Numbered from the stretch's first letter, positions 33,746 to 46,833 are shown. The stretch is 64,000 bases of DNA from Cryptomeria japonica (GCF_030272615.1 NC_081406.1:245265218-245329217); one strand, 5' to 3'. A program made the numbers and translations. The notes: generated by a model not told the origin, from the sequence alone.

Positions 33746-33810
33746 ATTGGTATCAGAGCTTTGGACTCTAGAAGAAAAAGTTTAAAGGTACTTGAGGCAA
33801 AGATCCAAAG

Positions 33811-34500
33811 ATGTATAAGAGGGATGCACCGAAGCTGAACAAGTCAAGTTTCTCTACATGGCAGAAAAGGATGAAGTTGCACCTATCAGGAGTTGGAGAA
33901 TATGTTATATATTATCTGGAGAATGATTTCATCACGCCGAGCACCTATCCATTGACTATGGAAGAAATAAAGGCAAAGCAAGAACATATCCAAGCAATGA
34001 TTGAAATAACATTTGCATTGACCGACTCAGAGTTTAATGATCTAGAAGGCTGCAATGATGCAAAGGCAATGTAGGACAAGCTCATATCTGTATATGGTGG
34101 TGATGAACATGTTCAAAGAGAAAAAGTAGACAGTCTAAGAGGACAACTTGAATCTATAAGGATGAATGAAGGTGAGAACATAACCTAGTACAGTACAAGA
34201 CTAAAGGAGATTGTCAATCAAATCAAAGGAGTAGGTGGAACTATTGAAGAAAAGGATATAACAAGTAAGTTGTTAAGAACCCTTCTACCAGCTTATGCAA
34301 TTCGAGTCTCTGCAATCAATGAATTGAGGTTTGTACCTAATATGCCAGTTTCTTTAGATGCTACTATTGGTAAGCTACATGCATTTGAGTTAAGTAACTT
34401 TGATAACAGTAGATCTTCGGTAAATAAAGTTGAATATGCATTTAGTTCTTTTCATCTTGATGAATCTAATGATTACAATGAAAGAAAGTATAAGTAATTT
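33811..34500 (+). pseudogene. Copia gag N-terminal region (fossil)
   Basis: Begins MYKRDAPKLNKSSFSTWQKR with a Copia gag pattern. Open pieces are 33811-34074 and 34270-34497 (LLRTLLPAYAIRVSAINEL). Part of element 32301-40004. Confidence 0.75.
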
Positions 34501-34542
34501 GAAGGAGATCATAGTGGAGCAAGTGAAAGATTTCGTAAGAAC

Positions 34543-35661
34543 ATGGAAGAAGTACACAAACTGTATGAGGAAATTAGAAAGCAGGAAGAGTTTGAAGCAC
34601 TATTAGCCAGAAGGTTACTGAGAGGCAAAGGTAAGTATAAAGGAAAACTACCTTTGAAATGTTTCAATTGTGATAAAATAGGACATATGGCTTCTAACTG
34701 TCCTGATAAAGATTCTACTAAAAAGAGAGATTACCGAGATGACAGACAGAAAGATAATCATTATAGAGGACACCGAGACTTTAGAAGAAGAGATAGAAAG
34801 ACATGCTTAATAGCCGATGAGGAATCCAATGATGATAAATCAGATGAAACTGATACAGAGGAAGTAGTTTATGTGGCTATCAAAGATGGATTAGATGAAG
34901 AAAGGTATGAAGAAAAAGCCCTAATATCTCACATAAATACTAATGATTCTTGGATCATAGATAGTGGATGCTCACATCATATGACAGGTGATAAACACAA
35001 GTTTGTTATGTTAGAAGATTATGATGGAGGCTATGTAAGATTTGGTAATGATGCACCATGTCCAGTAAGAGGTAAAGGATCTATAACACTTCTTGACAAT
35101 GCAAGATGCAATGATGTTTATTGGGTTGAAGGTTTGAAATACAATCTGTTGAGTGTAGCACAACTAAACAATAGAGGTTACCGAATAGAATTTCAGAAAG
35201 GAATTGTCAAAGTTCATGACAAGCATGGAAAGTTAGCTGCTATCGGGACACAAACAGAAGGTAATACATTTCACCTTGACTCAACTCGGAACAAGTGTCT
35301 GTATGCAAAGATAGATGATACCTGGTTATGGCATAAAAGGTTTTGTCATGTAAATTTTGATAATCTTATCAAAATAAGTAAGAAGCACCGAGTAAGAGGT
35401 CTACCAAGTCTTGAAAAACCTGAGAATGCTATGTGTCGAGGATGCCAGATGGGTAAAATGACAAGATCAAGCTTTACAAGTAAGTCTTACACCTCTAAGG
35501 GAATTTTAGATCTTGTGCACACTGATCTTTGTGGTCCTATGAAAGTTCAAAGTTATTATGGTGATAAATATTTCATATTATTTGTGGATGACTATTCAAG
35601 GATGATATCGGTAATGTTTTTAAAAGAAAAATCAGAAGCTTTTCAAATGTTTAAATGGTAG
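34543..35661 (+). pseudogene. Copia zinc knuckle, protease and integrase N-terminus (fossil)
   Basis: A 372-codon open piece. The CCHC zinc knuckle CFNCDKIGHMASNCPD lies at residues ~43-58. The protease active-site region is WIIDSGCSHHMTGDK (~136-150). The GAG-pre-integrase domain (WLWHKRFCHVNF, MCRGCQMGK) and the start of the integrase core (DLVHTDLCGPMK, DDYSRMISVMFLKE) follow. The integrase continues in the piece at 35842-36084. Well-preserved for an element fossil. Confidence 0.85.
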
Positions 35662-36408
35662 AAGGCAAGAGTTAAAAATGAAACAGGAAGACAACTGAAA
35701 TGTCTTAGATCAGATAGAGGAGGAGAGTTCACATCTAATGAGTTCAACTTATTCTGCAATGATCATGGTATTAAAAGACAAGTCTCTGCACTGAGAACTC
35801 CACAACAAAATGGAATTGCTGAGAGAAGAAATAGATCTATTGTGGATTGTGTCAGAACCCTGATGATTGAAAAGAAAGTGCCACAAACATTTTGGAGGGA
35901 AGCAATAAGCACAACAATTTACACCCTGAACCGAGTACAACTGAAGAAAGGTACTTTGAAGACACCATATGAAATCTGGTATGACAAGAAACCTAATGTA
36001 AGTTATTTTAAAATCTTTGGAAGTAGATGCTATGTACACAAAGATGATAGAAATGGCAAGTTTGATCAGAAAAGTGAAGAATGAACATTTCTAGGTTATT
36101 CTTCTAGAAGCAAAGCATTTAAATGTCTGATCAAATCATCTAACAAAATAGTAGAAAGTGCAAATGTGAAAATTGATGAATTTGCATAAAGAAATGATGA
36201 AGGAAATTCCAAAGAAACAGAAGATTATGATGAATTTGTCTATGTTCAACTGACAAGTCCTACCGAGAAAACTGTTGAAGAAAATAAAGAGAATATCCAG
36301 TTATCGAGTGATGAAGAAGATCATACAGAGCCTACCGAGCATGTATTAGCCAAGTATGTCAAAAGACAGCATGCACCAAGTCAGATTATAGGAGATAAGG
36401 ATGATCCA

Positions 36409-37995
36409 GTGATGACTAGGAACAAACTGAGACAGAACACATGTCTAATATCTGAATTTGAACCGAGAATAGTGAAAGAGGCATTTAACAGTGAAGATTG
36501 GATAAATGCTATGACAGAAGAAATTGATCAAATCAAGAAGAATGACACATGGACACTAATCCCAAGACCGAAGGACAAAATTGTAATCGGTACAAAGTGG
36601 ATTTTCATAAACAAGCTAAATGAAAAAGGTGAGGTTATTCGAAATAAAGCAAGACTAGTATGCAAAGGTTATGCTCAAGAAGAAGGAATTGATTATGGTG
36701 AAACTTTTGCACCTATGGCTAGACTTGAAGGAGTAAGAACATTGTTGGCATATGCTGCTTTCAAAAACTTCAAGGTATATCAAATGGATGTCAAATCTAC
36801 ATTTCTGAATGAAATATTAGAAGAAGAAGTTTTTATTGAACAACATGAAGGATTTGTTGAAGACAATAATAAAGATCGGGTATGTAAATTGAACAAAGCA
36901 TTATATGGTCTGAAACAAGCACCTAGAGCATGGTATGAAAGATTGCACTCTTATTTGATTGAGATTGGTTTTATAAGGACAAGTGAGAACAACAATATGT
37001 ACATGAAGAATGATGAAAATGGAATACTAATCTCAGCCATATTTGTTGATGATATTATATTTTGTGGAAATGACTCTTTATGCAAGAACTTTGGAAATGA
37101 AATGAGCAAAGAATTTGAGATGTCATTAATCGGTGAGATAAAGTATTTTATAGGTTTACAGATACTACAAATCAAAAATGAGATTTTCATTACTCAATCC
37201 AAGTACATAAAGGAAATCTTGAAGAAATTTGGAATGGAGGATTCAAAACCAGTAAGTACTCCTATGACTACCAACTATAAACTATCAAAAAATGATGAAT
37301 CTGCATCTGTTGATGAGACACTTTACCGATCCATGATTGGAAAGCTACAATATGTTGTTCACAGCAGACCAGACATAGCACATGCAGTAGGTATAGTTGC
37401 AAGATTCTCTGCAGATCCTAAGGAAACACACATGACAGTAACCAAAAGAATTTTTAGATACTTGAAAGGCACTGAGGATTATGGCTTAGTATATCAGAAA
37501 AGAAATGATTTTGATTTAAAAGTTTATACTGATGCTGATTGGGCATGTAACATTGATGACAAAAAAAGAACAAGTGGAGGAGCTTTCTTTTTAGGAGAAA
37601 GACTAGTGAGTTGGCTTAGCAAGAAACAAGGATGTGTTTCACAGTCAGTAGCAGAAGTTGAATACGTTGTTGCGGCATTGAATTGTACCAACATAGCATG
37701 GATCAAACAACTATTGGAAGGTATAAATGAGAAAGTTACCAAGCCAGTAACTATATTCTATGACAATACTAGTGCCATTAACATTTCGAAGAATCCTGTT
37801 ATGCACTCTAAGACAAAGCACATCTCTATCAAATATCATTATCTTAGAGAAGAAGCTCAAGAGAAGAAAGTGGTGTTGGAGTATGTTAGCACAAAGGAAC
37901 AAATAGCAGATATCTTCACCAAGCCACTACCAAGGGACACTTTTGAGTATCTCAGAAGTAAGTTAGGGGTCCTACCCCTATCTTCTACTCACTGA
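36409..37995 (+). pseudogene. Copia reverse transcriptase and RNase H (fossil)
   Basis: A long open piece of 528 codons. RT blocks are NDTWTLIPRPKDK, KARLVCKGYAQEEGIDY, VYQMDVKSTFLNE, ALYGLKQAPRAWYERL and the catalytic FVDDIIF. RNase H has YTDADWACN, AEVEYVVAALNC, YDNTSAINISKNPVMHSKTK, HISIKYHYLREE and EQIADIFTKPLPRDTFEY. It is the longest intact frame in the window, but the parent element is broken elsewhere. Confidence 0.9.
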
Positions 37996-38235
37996 CCGAG
38001 TTCGGTGGAAGCATCAATTCGATGACTCTATAGAATATCTTTTAGGAGTTGATGCTGATTTACACACTTTAGGATTTTTTCTAAAGGTGTGTAGGAAACA
38101 GTGCAGGATACAATACAGGAAACAGGAATTGAAGACAAAATGCTCTGACCGAGACTAAGTTGACACATTACAGCAGGAATTCACTTCATATAGGAAGAAT
38201 GTTTTAGTTATTTACTTTGGCATTGTTGTCAAAGG

Positions 38236-38400
38236 GGGAGAATACTAGAGAAGAAGACTAGAAAAGACAAGGGGAGAAGACTGGAGAAGAAGACTGGAAA
38301 AGACAAGGGGAGAAGACTAGAGAAGAAGACTCGAAAAGACTGAGAAGACTAAAAAAAAGCAGAAAAGAGAAGACTGGAGAAAAGAGGAGAAGTCTAATGT
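38236..38400 (+). repeat. Purine-rich GAAGACT tandem repeat
   Basis: About ten diverged copies of GAAGACT(G/A)GA(A)AA with a longer unit of about 40 bases (GACAAGGGGAGAAGACT). It is almost purely A/G on the + strand and sits just before the polypurine tract and 3' LTR of the nested Copia. Confidence 0.75.
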
Positions 38401-38519
38401 ATGGGGGAGAATTCTGATGACAGGAAGAGAGCATTTCAGAATCTCACAAACAACTCACAGCAATCTGAATCAATTAGGTCAAATCAATTGGTTTTGCCAT
38501 CAATGCCAAAGGGGGAGAT

Positions 38520-40004
38520 TGTTGGCATTTGGCATTTCAATAAGGATACTGAGAAGGTTGTTGATGATTATGGATATAACTAATTAAGGATGTTCACTGT
38601 CTTAATATTATTATTTTGTCATTGATGTCAAGAAATTGATTTTCTAATTCAGTATGATGTTGCCATATCTTGAGAAGTATGATTTGATGAGTATAAAGAT
38701 GTCGGTAAAAGACACAAAAAGAATATGATGAATAAGGGGATGAATAAGGTATTCAATGGGCAACTATTACCGAGTCAGACAATGATGAGATCATGATGTT
38801 TAGATTGTTTTAACATCATACATATGTTCTAAATTGTAAGGTTAATACTATACTATGTTACCAAGCAAAGAACCTAGTCGGTAAACCCTAAGGTTATCGC
38901 TATCGGTTAATGAAGGCAGAATGTCTACCGAGTTGTTACCAAGTTGTTACCGAGTTGTAACCGAGCTGTAATAGAATACATTAAATGGTTACATGCGTTA
39001 TTTAATTAAGGAAGTTGATGAACTGGAACTGATTAAATGATTGGTATGCCATGAATTAAGTTTGTTAATGAATCTATGGCAAAGGAAAATCGGCATAAAG
39101 ATCTACAATGCAGATTGAACCGCATTACCCTAGTACAAGTTCCAAGAAATGTATGCAAGTTCCAAGGCAGGGTAAAATGTTTTTTAGATCGAAGGATACA
39201 TTGAACCTAGACAAGATTGAAGATATGATGGCTATGATTGATCATGGGAAATGTGATCAAGGAGATTAAGTGGTTAGCTAATTGTTTATAAATAGGGAGT
39301 TGTTGATAAACAATGTATGCGGGCAAATGTATGCACAGGGATGCTACATAGTGATTACTGAGCACAGAAGCTTGAAGACCTGTTTGAATAACAGAGTATA
39401 GAAGCCTAGCAGATGGACAAGATTATTTCTATGTCTAGATTGTATTGAGCAAATAAGAATCTACTTTAGCATTTTAGATGTGAAGTTGCAGATAGATTTT
39501 TATTACTGTTATTTTGTGAAAGTGACAGAAAATCTCTTAACCGAGTGGACTTAACAGTCATATTTGTAAAACCCTCTAGCAAGGTAACATTCTGATTGAG
39601 TGTTTGAAACCCTTTAACAAGGTCACTTCTAACAAGGTGAAGATCCTAACAGATCTGAGGGAAATCCCTTAACCGGGTCACATCTAGCAATGTGTTTGTA
39701 ATCTTTAACAGGATTTGCTTTTAGCCAAGCATACTCTAGAAGAGTATATTTCTTAATGGGTCCAAAATCCCACAGTGGTTTTTCCCTATTTGGGTTTCCA
39801 CGTTAAATCTGGTGTTATGAGTGATATGATGTTTATATGCTTTTGAGTTTGCATGTTTAGCAGTTTTGGTTATATTATTGAAGTATATGTTATCGAGGTT
39901 GAATCTGATATTTTTATTGAAGATTAAGTTTGTATGATTCACCCTCCCCCCCCTCATCTTGTTGGCTATTGGATATGTACTTACATTAAGTATCAGAACT
40001 ATCA
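38520..40004 (+). repeat. 3' LTR of the nested Copia
   Basis: Starts TGTTGGCATTTGGCA after GGGGGAGAT and ends GAACTATCA. Directly followed by the resumed Tat-like coding sequence. Confidence 0.9.
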
Positions 40005-41080
40005 ATGTTGTATGCAGCAAATATTCTCAGATGGGGAAGAAGAAATCAAACTCAGGGTCCCCACTGAAGAAGAAAGGGAAAGAATCACAACGGTTGCAGT
40101 GGAACGAGCCAAAAGAACCTATGCTCTCAGAAATAAAACCATAAACCTCGAGCAGGGAAATCCCTCCAGAATGTTCATGAAAGAAGTCAATAAAATATCT
40201 AAACCAATAAATAGAATGAGTAATATCCAAGATAAGGACCCAGGCAAAACCAAAGAGAAAGAGGTTCAGCTAACAAAATTGCAAAAGGAAGAGAGGGAGA
40301 ATATGACAACCACTTCCCCAATACTCATTGCCACATCATTTGATATTGCCAATGCTTTGACACAAATGAAGGTCTATGTGCCATTGCTTGAGATGATGAA
40401 GTTCCCAGAATACAGAGAGAAGACTCTAAGGATGATCACAGATGTCTCGGAAGATAAAGTTAAAGAACACAAGAAAGGTGGTCAAGACAATAATGTTGAA
40501 CATGATCCAACTCCAGCCATATATTTGGGGTCAAAAATAACAAAAAACCCTTCCCAAGTAGATCCCTTTTACCTAACTCTAATGATCAATAATAAGATGA
40601 TTAAAAACTGCATGATTGATTCAAGAGTAGCAATAAATGTTATGCATGTGGGAGTTATGAAAGAGCTTGGAATGGGGGTGGATACGACATTCGGCAAGTG
40701 TTATGCTATGGATAATAGATCTATTCCTGTGGTGGGTGTTATGAAAGATGCAGAGTTCAAGATAGCAGCATGCCCCGAAGCATCCTACAAGACAAACATC
40801 ACGGTGGTGGATGTCCCTCCAAATTATGGAATTTTATTATCCAGACAATGGTCAAACCTAATAGGGGGACATGTCCAATTGGATTTTTCATATGCAACCA
40901 TACCAGTGAATGGACATGAAGTGAGAATTGAAAGAGAGCCTCGTTCCTCATATATCATTGAGGATGTGGAAACTCCTGAGCCAATATGTCTTGTTCAGTC
41001 AGACATGGATAATTTTAAAGTATAATTGACAAAGCCAAAGACTGAGGATTTGTCTCCAATTGAGTCTTGCATCAAAGAAA
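40005..41080 (+). pseudogene. Tat-like gag C-terminus and protease region (fossil)
   Basis: Resumes after the nested Copia with a charged linker (EEERERITTVAVERAKR). A retroviral-type aspartic protease domain follows at about 40510-40990 (FYLTLMINNKMIKNCMID, MKELGMG, FKIAACPEASYKTNITVVDV). Part of element 28616-46828. Confidence 0.7.
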
Positions 41081-41089
41081 CAAATGATC

Positions 41090-41550
41090 AAGTGTGGCGC
41101 ATGTAATTTGATGGCTCATGCAGTAAGGAAGGAAGTGGGGTTGGGATTCTATTCATTTCACCAAGTGGAGAAACATTTAAGTATTCTTTCAAGTTAATAT
41201 TTGAATGTACCAACAATATTGTTGAGTATGAGGCTCTAATCACAGGACTGAACCTAGCAGTTAAGCATGGAATTAAAATCCTTAGTGTATTTAGGGACTC
41301 AGAACTAATAGTGTCCCAAATTAAGGAAAAATGTGCCTCTAAACATATCAAATTGAAGAAATATAAGAATGCAGTGTGGGACACCATCGAATTGTTTGAT
41401 GCCTTTCAAATAAATTGGGTTGATAGGTCAAAAAACATAATGGTTGACTTTCTGGAAAATATTGCACTAAAGGAAAATGATGTGACATTGAATGAGATAT
41501 CAGAAGTGGAGATAAAAGTCAAACCTTCTATCCCTGATAACCTATACAAC
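41090..41550 (+). pseudogene. Additional RNase H domain upstream of RT (fossil)
   Basis: Reads FDGSCSKEGSGVGILF, ECTNNIVEYEALITGLNLA, then RDSELIVSQIKEKC, then a WVDRSKN...V region. This is the archaeal-like/plant-type RNase H pattern (DG, TNN..EYEAL, DS.L). It lies between the protease and RT, and a different, Ty3-type RNase H follows the RT. Dual RNase H is known from the Tat branch; as I remember it, the extra domain usually sits after the first RNase H, so the position is of note. Confidence 0.75.
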
Positions 41551-41598
41551 TAAAAAAAATTTCAAAATGATGTTGACCTGCTAAACTTCTTGTAGTGT

Positions 41599-43230
41599 GT
41601 GGATCATTATCAGGCACGGGCTATTAACTTTAATGACTTTGTGGAAGAGACTTATGGGAAAGAAACCTTGTTTGGACAGGAAATCATACAGCTGAAACCA
41701 AACAAAATACCAAGAGATTTGGTTGCATTAGAAAGAACTTTCAATGCACAGGACGGAATAGAAACTAAAGTGACTGCAGCTAGAGAAAGTGGTGTTGAAC
41801 AAGTTAACTTGGTAAATGAGGAGTCACCAAGGCATGTGTTTTTTGGAAAGAAATTAACCCCTAAAATGAAGCAACAACTGATAATAGTGCTCGGAAAGTA
41901 TAGGCACGTTTTTGCATGGTCATATGATGACCTCAAAGCCTATAGAGAAGATCTTTTTCAGCATGAGGAACCCCTTAAACCTAATTCCAAGCCATTTAGA
42001 CAAAAACAGAGACCTATAAATCCAACCTTGCTACCTAAGATGAAAGAATAAATAATAAAAATGAAAGATGCAGGGATAATCAAATGTTGTAGGTATTCCA
42101 CTTGGGTTTCAAACCTAGTGCCTGTCAGAAAAAAGAATAGAGATATAAGACTCTCTGTCGACTTCGGGAACTTGAATATATCATCTTTGAAAGATAACTA
42201 CCCATTACCAAATATGGATATCATGTTGCAAAAGGTAACTGGATGTGAACTATTATCTATGATGGATGGATTCTTCGGTTACAACCAAGTAAAAGTCAGG
42301 GAGGTTGAGCAATACAAGACAACCTTTACAACAACATGGGGTACGTATGTGTATGCAAGGATGCCATTTGGCCTAACTAATGCTGAAGCAACTTTCCAAA
42401 GAGCAATGGATGTAGCATTTGCAGAGCTAATAGATGTGATAATGGTGGTATACGAGGATGATCTAACCGCTTATTCAAAAAGGGCTGAAGACCACTGCAA
42501 TCACCTTGAAAAGATATTAAAAAAGGATTTAGAATATGGGATCTCTCTTAATCCAAAGAAATGTCATTTTGTAGTTAAGGAAGGAAAGCTCCTAGGACAC
42601 ATAGTATCCAAGGAGGGAGTAAAAATTGATCCTAAAAGAGTGGCTGCAATCAATGAAGTCCCTATTCTGAAAACTATTAAAGCCATCCAGTCATTCTTGG
42701 GACAAATCAACTTTGTCAGGAGATTTATCCTAAACTTTGCAGACATTGTAAAGCCTATAGTGCAGATGTTGAAGAAGGGAGCCAAGATAGACTGGGATGC
42801 AGAAACATTGGATTCCTTTGTAGTAATCAAAAGGGCAATATCTGAGGCACTAGGACTAATATCACCAGATTTTAGCAAACTATTTTTTAACTTCTCTTTT
42901 GCCTCTTGTCACACGGTAGCAGCAGTATTACTACAGAAGAACCAAAATGGTTTTGAGCAACCCATTGCGTACTTTAGCAAATCATTGAGCCCATCTAAGA
43001 TCAAATATGATATAAATGAGAAACATGCCTATGCTCTGGTAAGAGTGGTAAAGCACTTCAGACCATACTTGGTAGGGGCAGATATAACAGCTTATGTTCC
43101 TAATGCAGCAGTGAAAGATATTTTTAAACAAACAGAAGTAACAGGAAAAATGTGCAAATGGATCAATCAAATCTAGGAGTTTAACATTGAACTCAAGATT
43201 TCACAAGTCATTAAGGGTCATGGATTAGCT
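41599..43230 (+). pseudogene. Tat-like reverse transcriptase and RNase H (fossil)
   Basis: The linker from 41599 leads into RT, with VFAWSYDDL, STWVSNLVPVRKKN, RLSVDFGNLN, NYPLPNMD, MPFGLTNAEATFQRAM and the catalytic-site segment around VYEDDLTAYSK. RNase H follows (FASCHTVAAVLLQKN, IAYFSKSLSP, EKHAYALVRVVKHFRPYL). Open pieces are 41599-42051 and 42061-43176. Confidence 0.85.
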
Positions 43231-43236
43231 AAACTC

Positions 43237-44570
43237 ATGGCAGGAATAGATTCTGAAGGATTTCAAGTAAATGAAGTGGGGCTTGAGGAAGCCAGTTTCA
43301 GTATTGAGCACACAATATGGTACACAGATGTTGTGTATTACCTTAAGCATATGAAGTGTCGAGACAATATGACTGATAATCAAAAGAGGACCTTGAAGTT
43401 GAAATCATTAAAGTATGTGATCATTAATGGTGACTTGTATTGGAAAAACGGAGATGGAATATTACTACTATGTTTAGATGAATGTCAGGCAGACAAAATC
43501 TTACAAGAAATGCATCGTGGAGTGTGTGGTGGTCATTTTTCTGCCAGGCAAACAACTCACAAGATATTAAGGGCGGGTTATTATTGGCCACATGTGTTTA
43601 ATGACTCCTATCAATATGTTAGAAAGTGTGAAGCATGCCAAAAATTCTAAGGAAAAAATGAAATACTAAGGAGCACTCCCATTAAGACCAATACAAGTTG
43701 AAGAACCGTTTCAATAATGGGGATTGGACTTCATAGGGGAAATATGTGATAAATCTAGTGGAGGACACAAATGGATCTTGGTAGCCATTGACTATCTAAC
43801 TAAATGGGTGGAAGCAATCCCTACCAAACAGGATACTAGTAAAGTGGTGATCAAATTCTTGATGGAAAATATCATTGTCAGATTTGGTGTCCCTGCAAGA
43901 ATCATCACAGACAATGGTATGTATTTTAGATCTGAATAACTCAATGCCTTTTGTAGAGAATATGACATCAAGATATCTCATTCATCTCCCTATCATCCCC
44001 AAGGTAATGGACAAGTTGAGTCTAGTAATAAAAATATTCTCAAGATTATTAAGAGGGTGTTAGGACAGAATAAGAAAGCATGGGATTCTAAATTGAATCT
44101 GGCAATCTGGGCAGATAGAGTAACAGTGAAGAAGTCTATAGGAAGATCTCCATTTGAGTTAGTTTATGGCAAGAAAGCTAGACTTTCTCTCGATAACCTC
44201 TTGCATGTTCACAAATTCATAGTACAAGAAGAGATTGATATCATTGATCCTATGCAAGAAAGGCTTGAGCAGTTAATAAGGCTGGATAAAACCAGGATAG
44301 AGGCCCAGAAACAAAACGTTAAATTATAGAATCAAATGAAGAGATTGTATGACAAGAGAAAAACAAATAGAAAATTTAAGATAGGTGAATGGGTTTTGAT
44401 GTGGGATGCAAGGAATCAAGAGAAAGGCAAGCATGGTAAGTTTGAGGCTCTCTAGCTAGGACAATATATAATCCTAGAGAAGGTAGGAGAAGACTCATAT
44501 TTCATGCACAGTGCAACAAAAGAGATTCAGGATTTGTCGGTACATGGACAATTCCTGAAGAAATTTTTCT
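43237..44570 (+). pseudogene. Tat-like integrase (fossil)
   Basis: Zinc-binding segment with H...H...C..C features (GVCGGHFSARQTTHKIL, YYWP, VRKCEACQKF) at about 43520-43650. The catalytic core runs from 43724 (DFIGEICD, WILVAIDYLTKWVEAIPT, ARIITDNG). The C-terminal region is at about 44057-44570 (KAWDSKLNLAIWADR, FELVYGKKA). Part of element 28616-46828. Confidence 0.8.
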
Positions 44571-44718
44571 CTTGAAACAATATAATTCCATGTACAGTAG
44601 AGTGGAATTACTTTCTCATTATGTATTCCTTGAATTCCCATTAGTATGTTCCTATTAACCAAAGATTCTATATTCTTGAAGGCATCCATAGTATACCTCC
44701 ATCCCCAGTCAGAGCCAC

Positions 44719-46828
44719 TGTTGAGCATTGAATTTAAATCAATGGAATCTCGAGGTTTCATTGAAGCTCTAAAAGTTTTCTATTAAAAAATGAAATCAAG
44801 CATGCCCTTAAGAATTTTGATAGAACCCTTGGCATTTCCATCGACATCAGAATCCTAAAAATTATCACTCAAACAAAGTCCATCGGATATACATACTAAT
44901 ACTTCACCGAAACGCCCAATCTGACTGAAATGACTCTATCGAAGAAGCCTACCATTATCCTATCAATAAAGTGACTTATCAAACAAATCTTGGCTGCGAT
45001 GGACTTCCAAAAAATTCACCGAAAACATTAGTTCCATCGACATAAAGTACATCGAGGAAATCAGGAATGATCCACGTCGATGAAATAAAGATTTTTGATG
45101 AAACTACAGTATCGATGAGACATGTGAATAGCTCACCGAGGGAAGAAGTTTGGCCGAAAGAGTGATATCGAAGGAACTAATGGATATTTTATCGACGAAG
45201 CTATTTCGGGGAAAAGAGCGTATCGAAGAGGCACAAAAGATGTTGAACAAAGATAGCTTTCTCATCGATAAGACTTTTCGATGAAAGCGAAGGGATCGAT
45301 GATGCCAGAGAGCTCCTTAACGATGACAATAGTTTCATCGAAACTAAGGAGACATCGATGAAACATGACATTTCAAGGAAGGATAAAGTTAAGCCACTGA
45401 AGTACATGATTCCATCAAAAAAAGGATTCGGCCATAAAATTGGTGAGAATCGATGGACAATATGAATTGCTGCTAGACGAATGATTACTTTTTGTCGTGA
45501 GGATCAATACAAATCTTAATAAAGTCACTTCTTCATAAATTCAAATAAATGCCTCAGTGACCATTGTGCAACTGGTAATGGTAACTAATAAAGTTGCCAT
45601 GAATTCTTGATAAATTGACAAAAGAGGAAACACTTCTTAGCAACACTTGAAGAATTCACAGCGTCCCTCGGAGAGTTGTGGCTAGATTTAACCAGGATGA
45701 AGATATAGCCCCACATGTCAACCAGGCAGTGTTTGATCTCTTTTCATTGGAGACAGATATGAAAAGAAAGAGTGTGGTCGTTAAAAGCTATAAGAGTGAC
45801 AGTTATATTAGTCATCTTGGCATGATTAATCTCTTTATCTTTCACTTTGTTAAAAGCAATTGTAATCAGGTTGTTAATGATGAAGAGACGTATATTTTCA
45901 TAGAATAGGTGTTGCTCACTTACTTATATGAGAAAATTTTGTAAAATAAATAGAGGATTAGAATAGAATATATCGAACAAATACTATAGCCTCTAGCATA
46001 CTATTGTACCATTTTGAAGCTTTAATAGAATCAGACATTTTTCTTTGCATGTGTTGTGGATTATCTCATTTTCTGTAGGCAGTTGTTTGTGATATTATCT
46101 AAAGGAGATAAGGTTATTCATATTCTTACAGTGAAGTTTATGTTTCTATGTTATAAACTTGGATTAAAAGGATCTACTTGTGAATTGTAATTGTTCCTTG
46201 TAGTTCTTTCTTGGATGGTCCTTTAAGGTTACTTGGTTAAATTCATTCAAGCGGTTTATGATATAAACATTTAGCAGATCTCATAACAAATAGTAACTGA
46301 CAGATTTACCAAAGGGGGTAGGTTTAAAAACTGTCTCTTAAATCATACATCAAGTTCTCGAGAAATATAAGACTTTGTAGCCCAAATAACAGGAAAGACA
46401 TTGGTCATTCACAAATCACAACCTTTACCATATTAATTACCTTTACATTAAAGCAATAGGACTAGTTGAGTAGGACACATAAACCAATTAGCAATAGTGT
46501 ACAAACTTATACATTTCAAGTACAAAGATCGAATAGCTTTCACAACAACAATCTTGAACTCATTTAAAAGCCACCTATCCTAGGAACCTATTCCATTCTA
46601 AGGTAGGGAAGAATTTAGATCAAGATACTCAATCTACTATAAAAACCATTAGTCATCGAAAGCCACTAGTGAATAGGTATACCCTCCTAGGTCTTGCAGA
46701 GCCTAAAGTGGGGGAGTTAGTAACCAAATAGGTTCACTCTATAAGTTGGCCAAGTCAATTGGAGGGTTTGGTCATAGCAATTGGCATTTCCTTATAACCT
46801 ATCCAATCTATTGATTTGAGATCCAACA
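44719..46828 (+). repeat. 3' LTR of the Tat-like element
   Basis: Starts TGTTGAGCATTG and ends GATCCAACA, followed at once by CTTCC (46829-46833), the second copy of the target duplication, and then by resumed chromovirus LTR sequence. Confidence 0.9.
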
Positions 46829-46833
46829 CTTCC

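Larger units (their letters stand above)
32301..40004 (+). mobile_element. Ty1/Copia retrotransposon nested in the Tat-like element
   Basis: A + strand Copia with LTRs 32301-33745 and 38520-40004. It has a Met-tRNA primer-binding site (33748-33759), gag, protease, integrase, RT and RNase H in Copia order, a purine-rich tract (AAAGGGGGAGAT) before the 3' LTR, and Tat-like gag/protease sequence on both sides. About 4 differences in ~185 aligned LTR bases make it the youngest element here, though still broken in a handful of places. The LTRs differ in length. No target duplication could be read. Confidence 0.9.
28616..46828 (+). mobile_element. Tat-like Ty3/Gypsy retrotransposon, carrying a nested Copia
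   Basis: A + strand Gypsy fossil with LTRs 28616-30712 and 44719-46828 (about 2.1 kb each) and exact 5-bp target duplications CTTCC (28611-28615 and 46829-46833). Its primer-binding site (TTGGCGACTCTGCTGGG, 30714-30730) differs from the Met-tRNA type and is, to my memory, the Arg-tRNA type used by Tat/Ogre elements. Parts: gag (30760-32300), protease (about 40510-40990), an RNase H domain (41090-41500), RT (about 41950-42700), a second RNase H (about 42800-43230) and integrase (43350-44570). A Copia element (32301-40004) sits inside its gag-protease interval. A modest number of breaks. About 7 differences in the first ~85 LTR bases suggest an old insertion, on the order of many million years at conifer rates. 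Confidence 0.85.

Noticed and set aside
38401-38583. 60-codon + strand open frame before the Copia 3' LTR
   Set aside because: It spans the polypurine tract and LTR start of the nested Copia and has no known domain.
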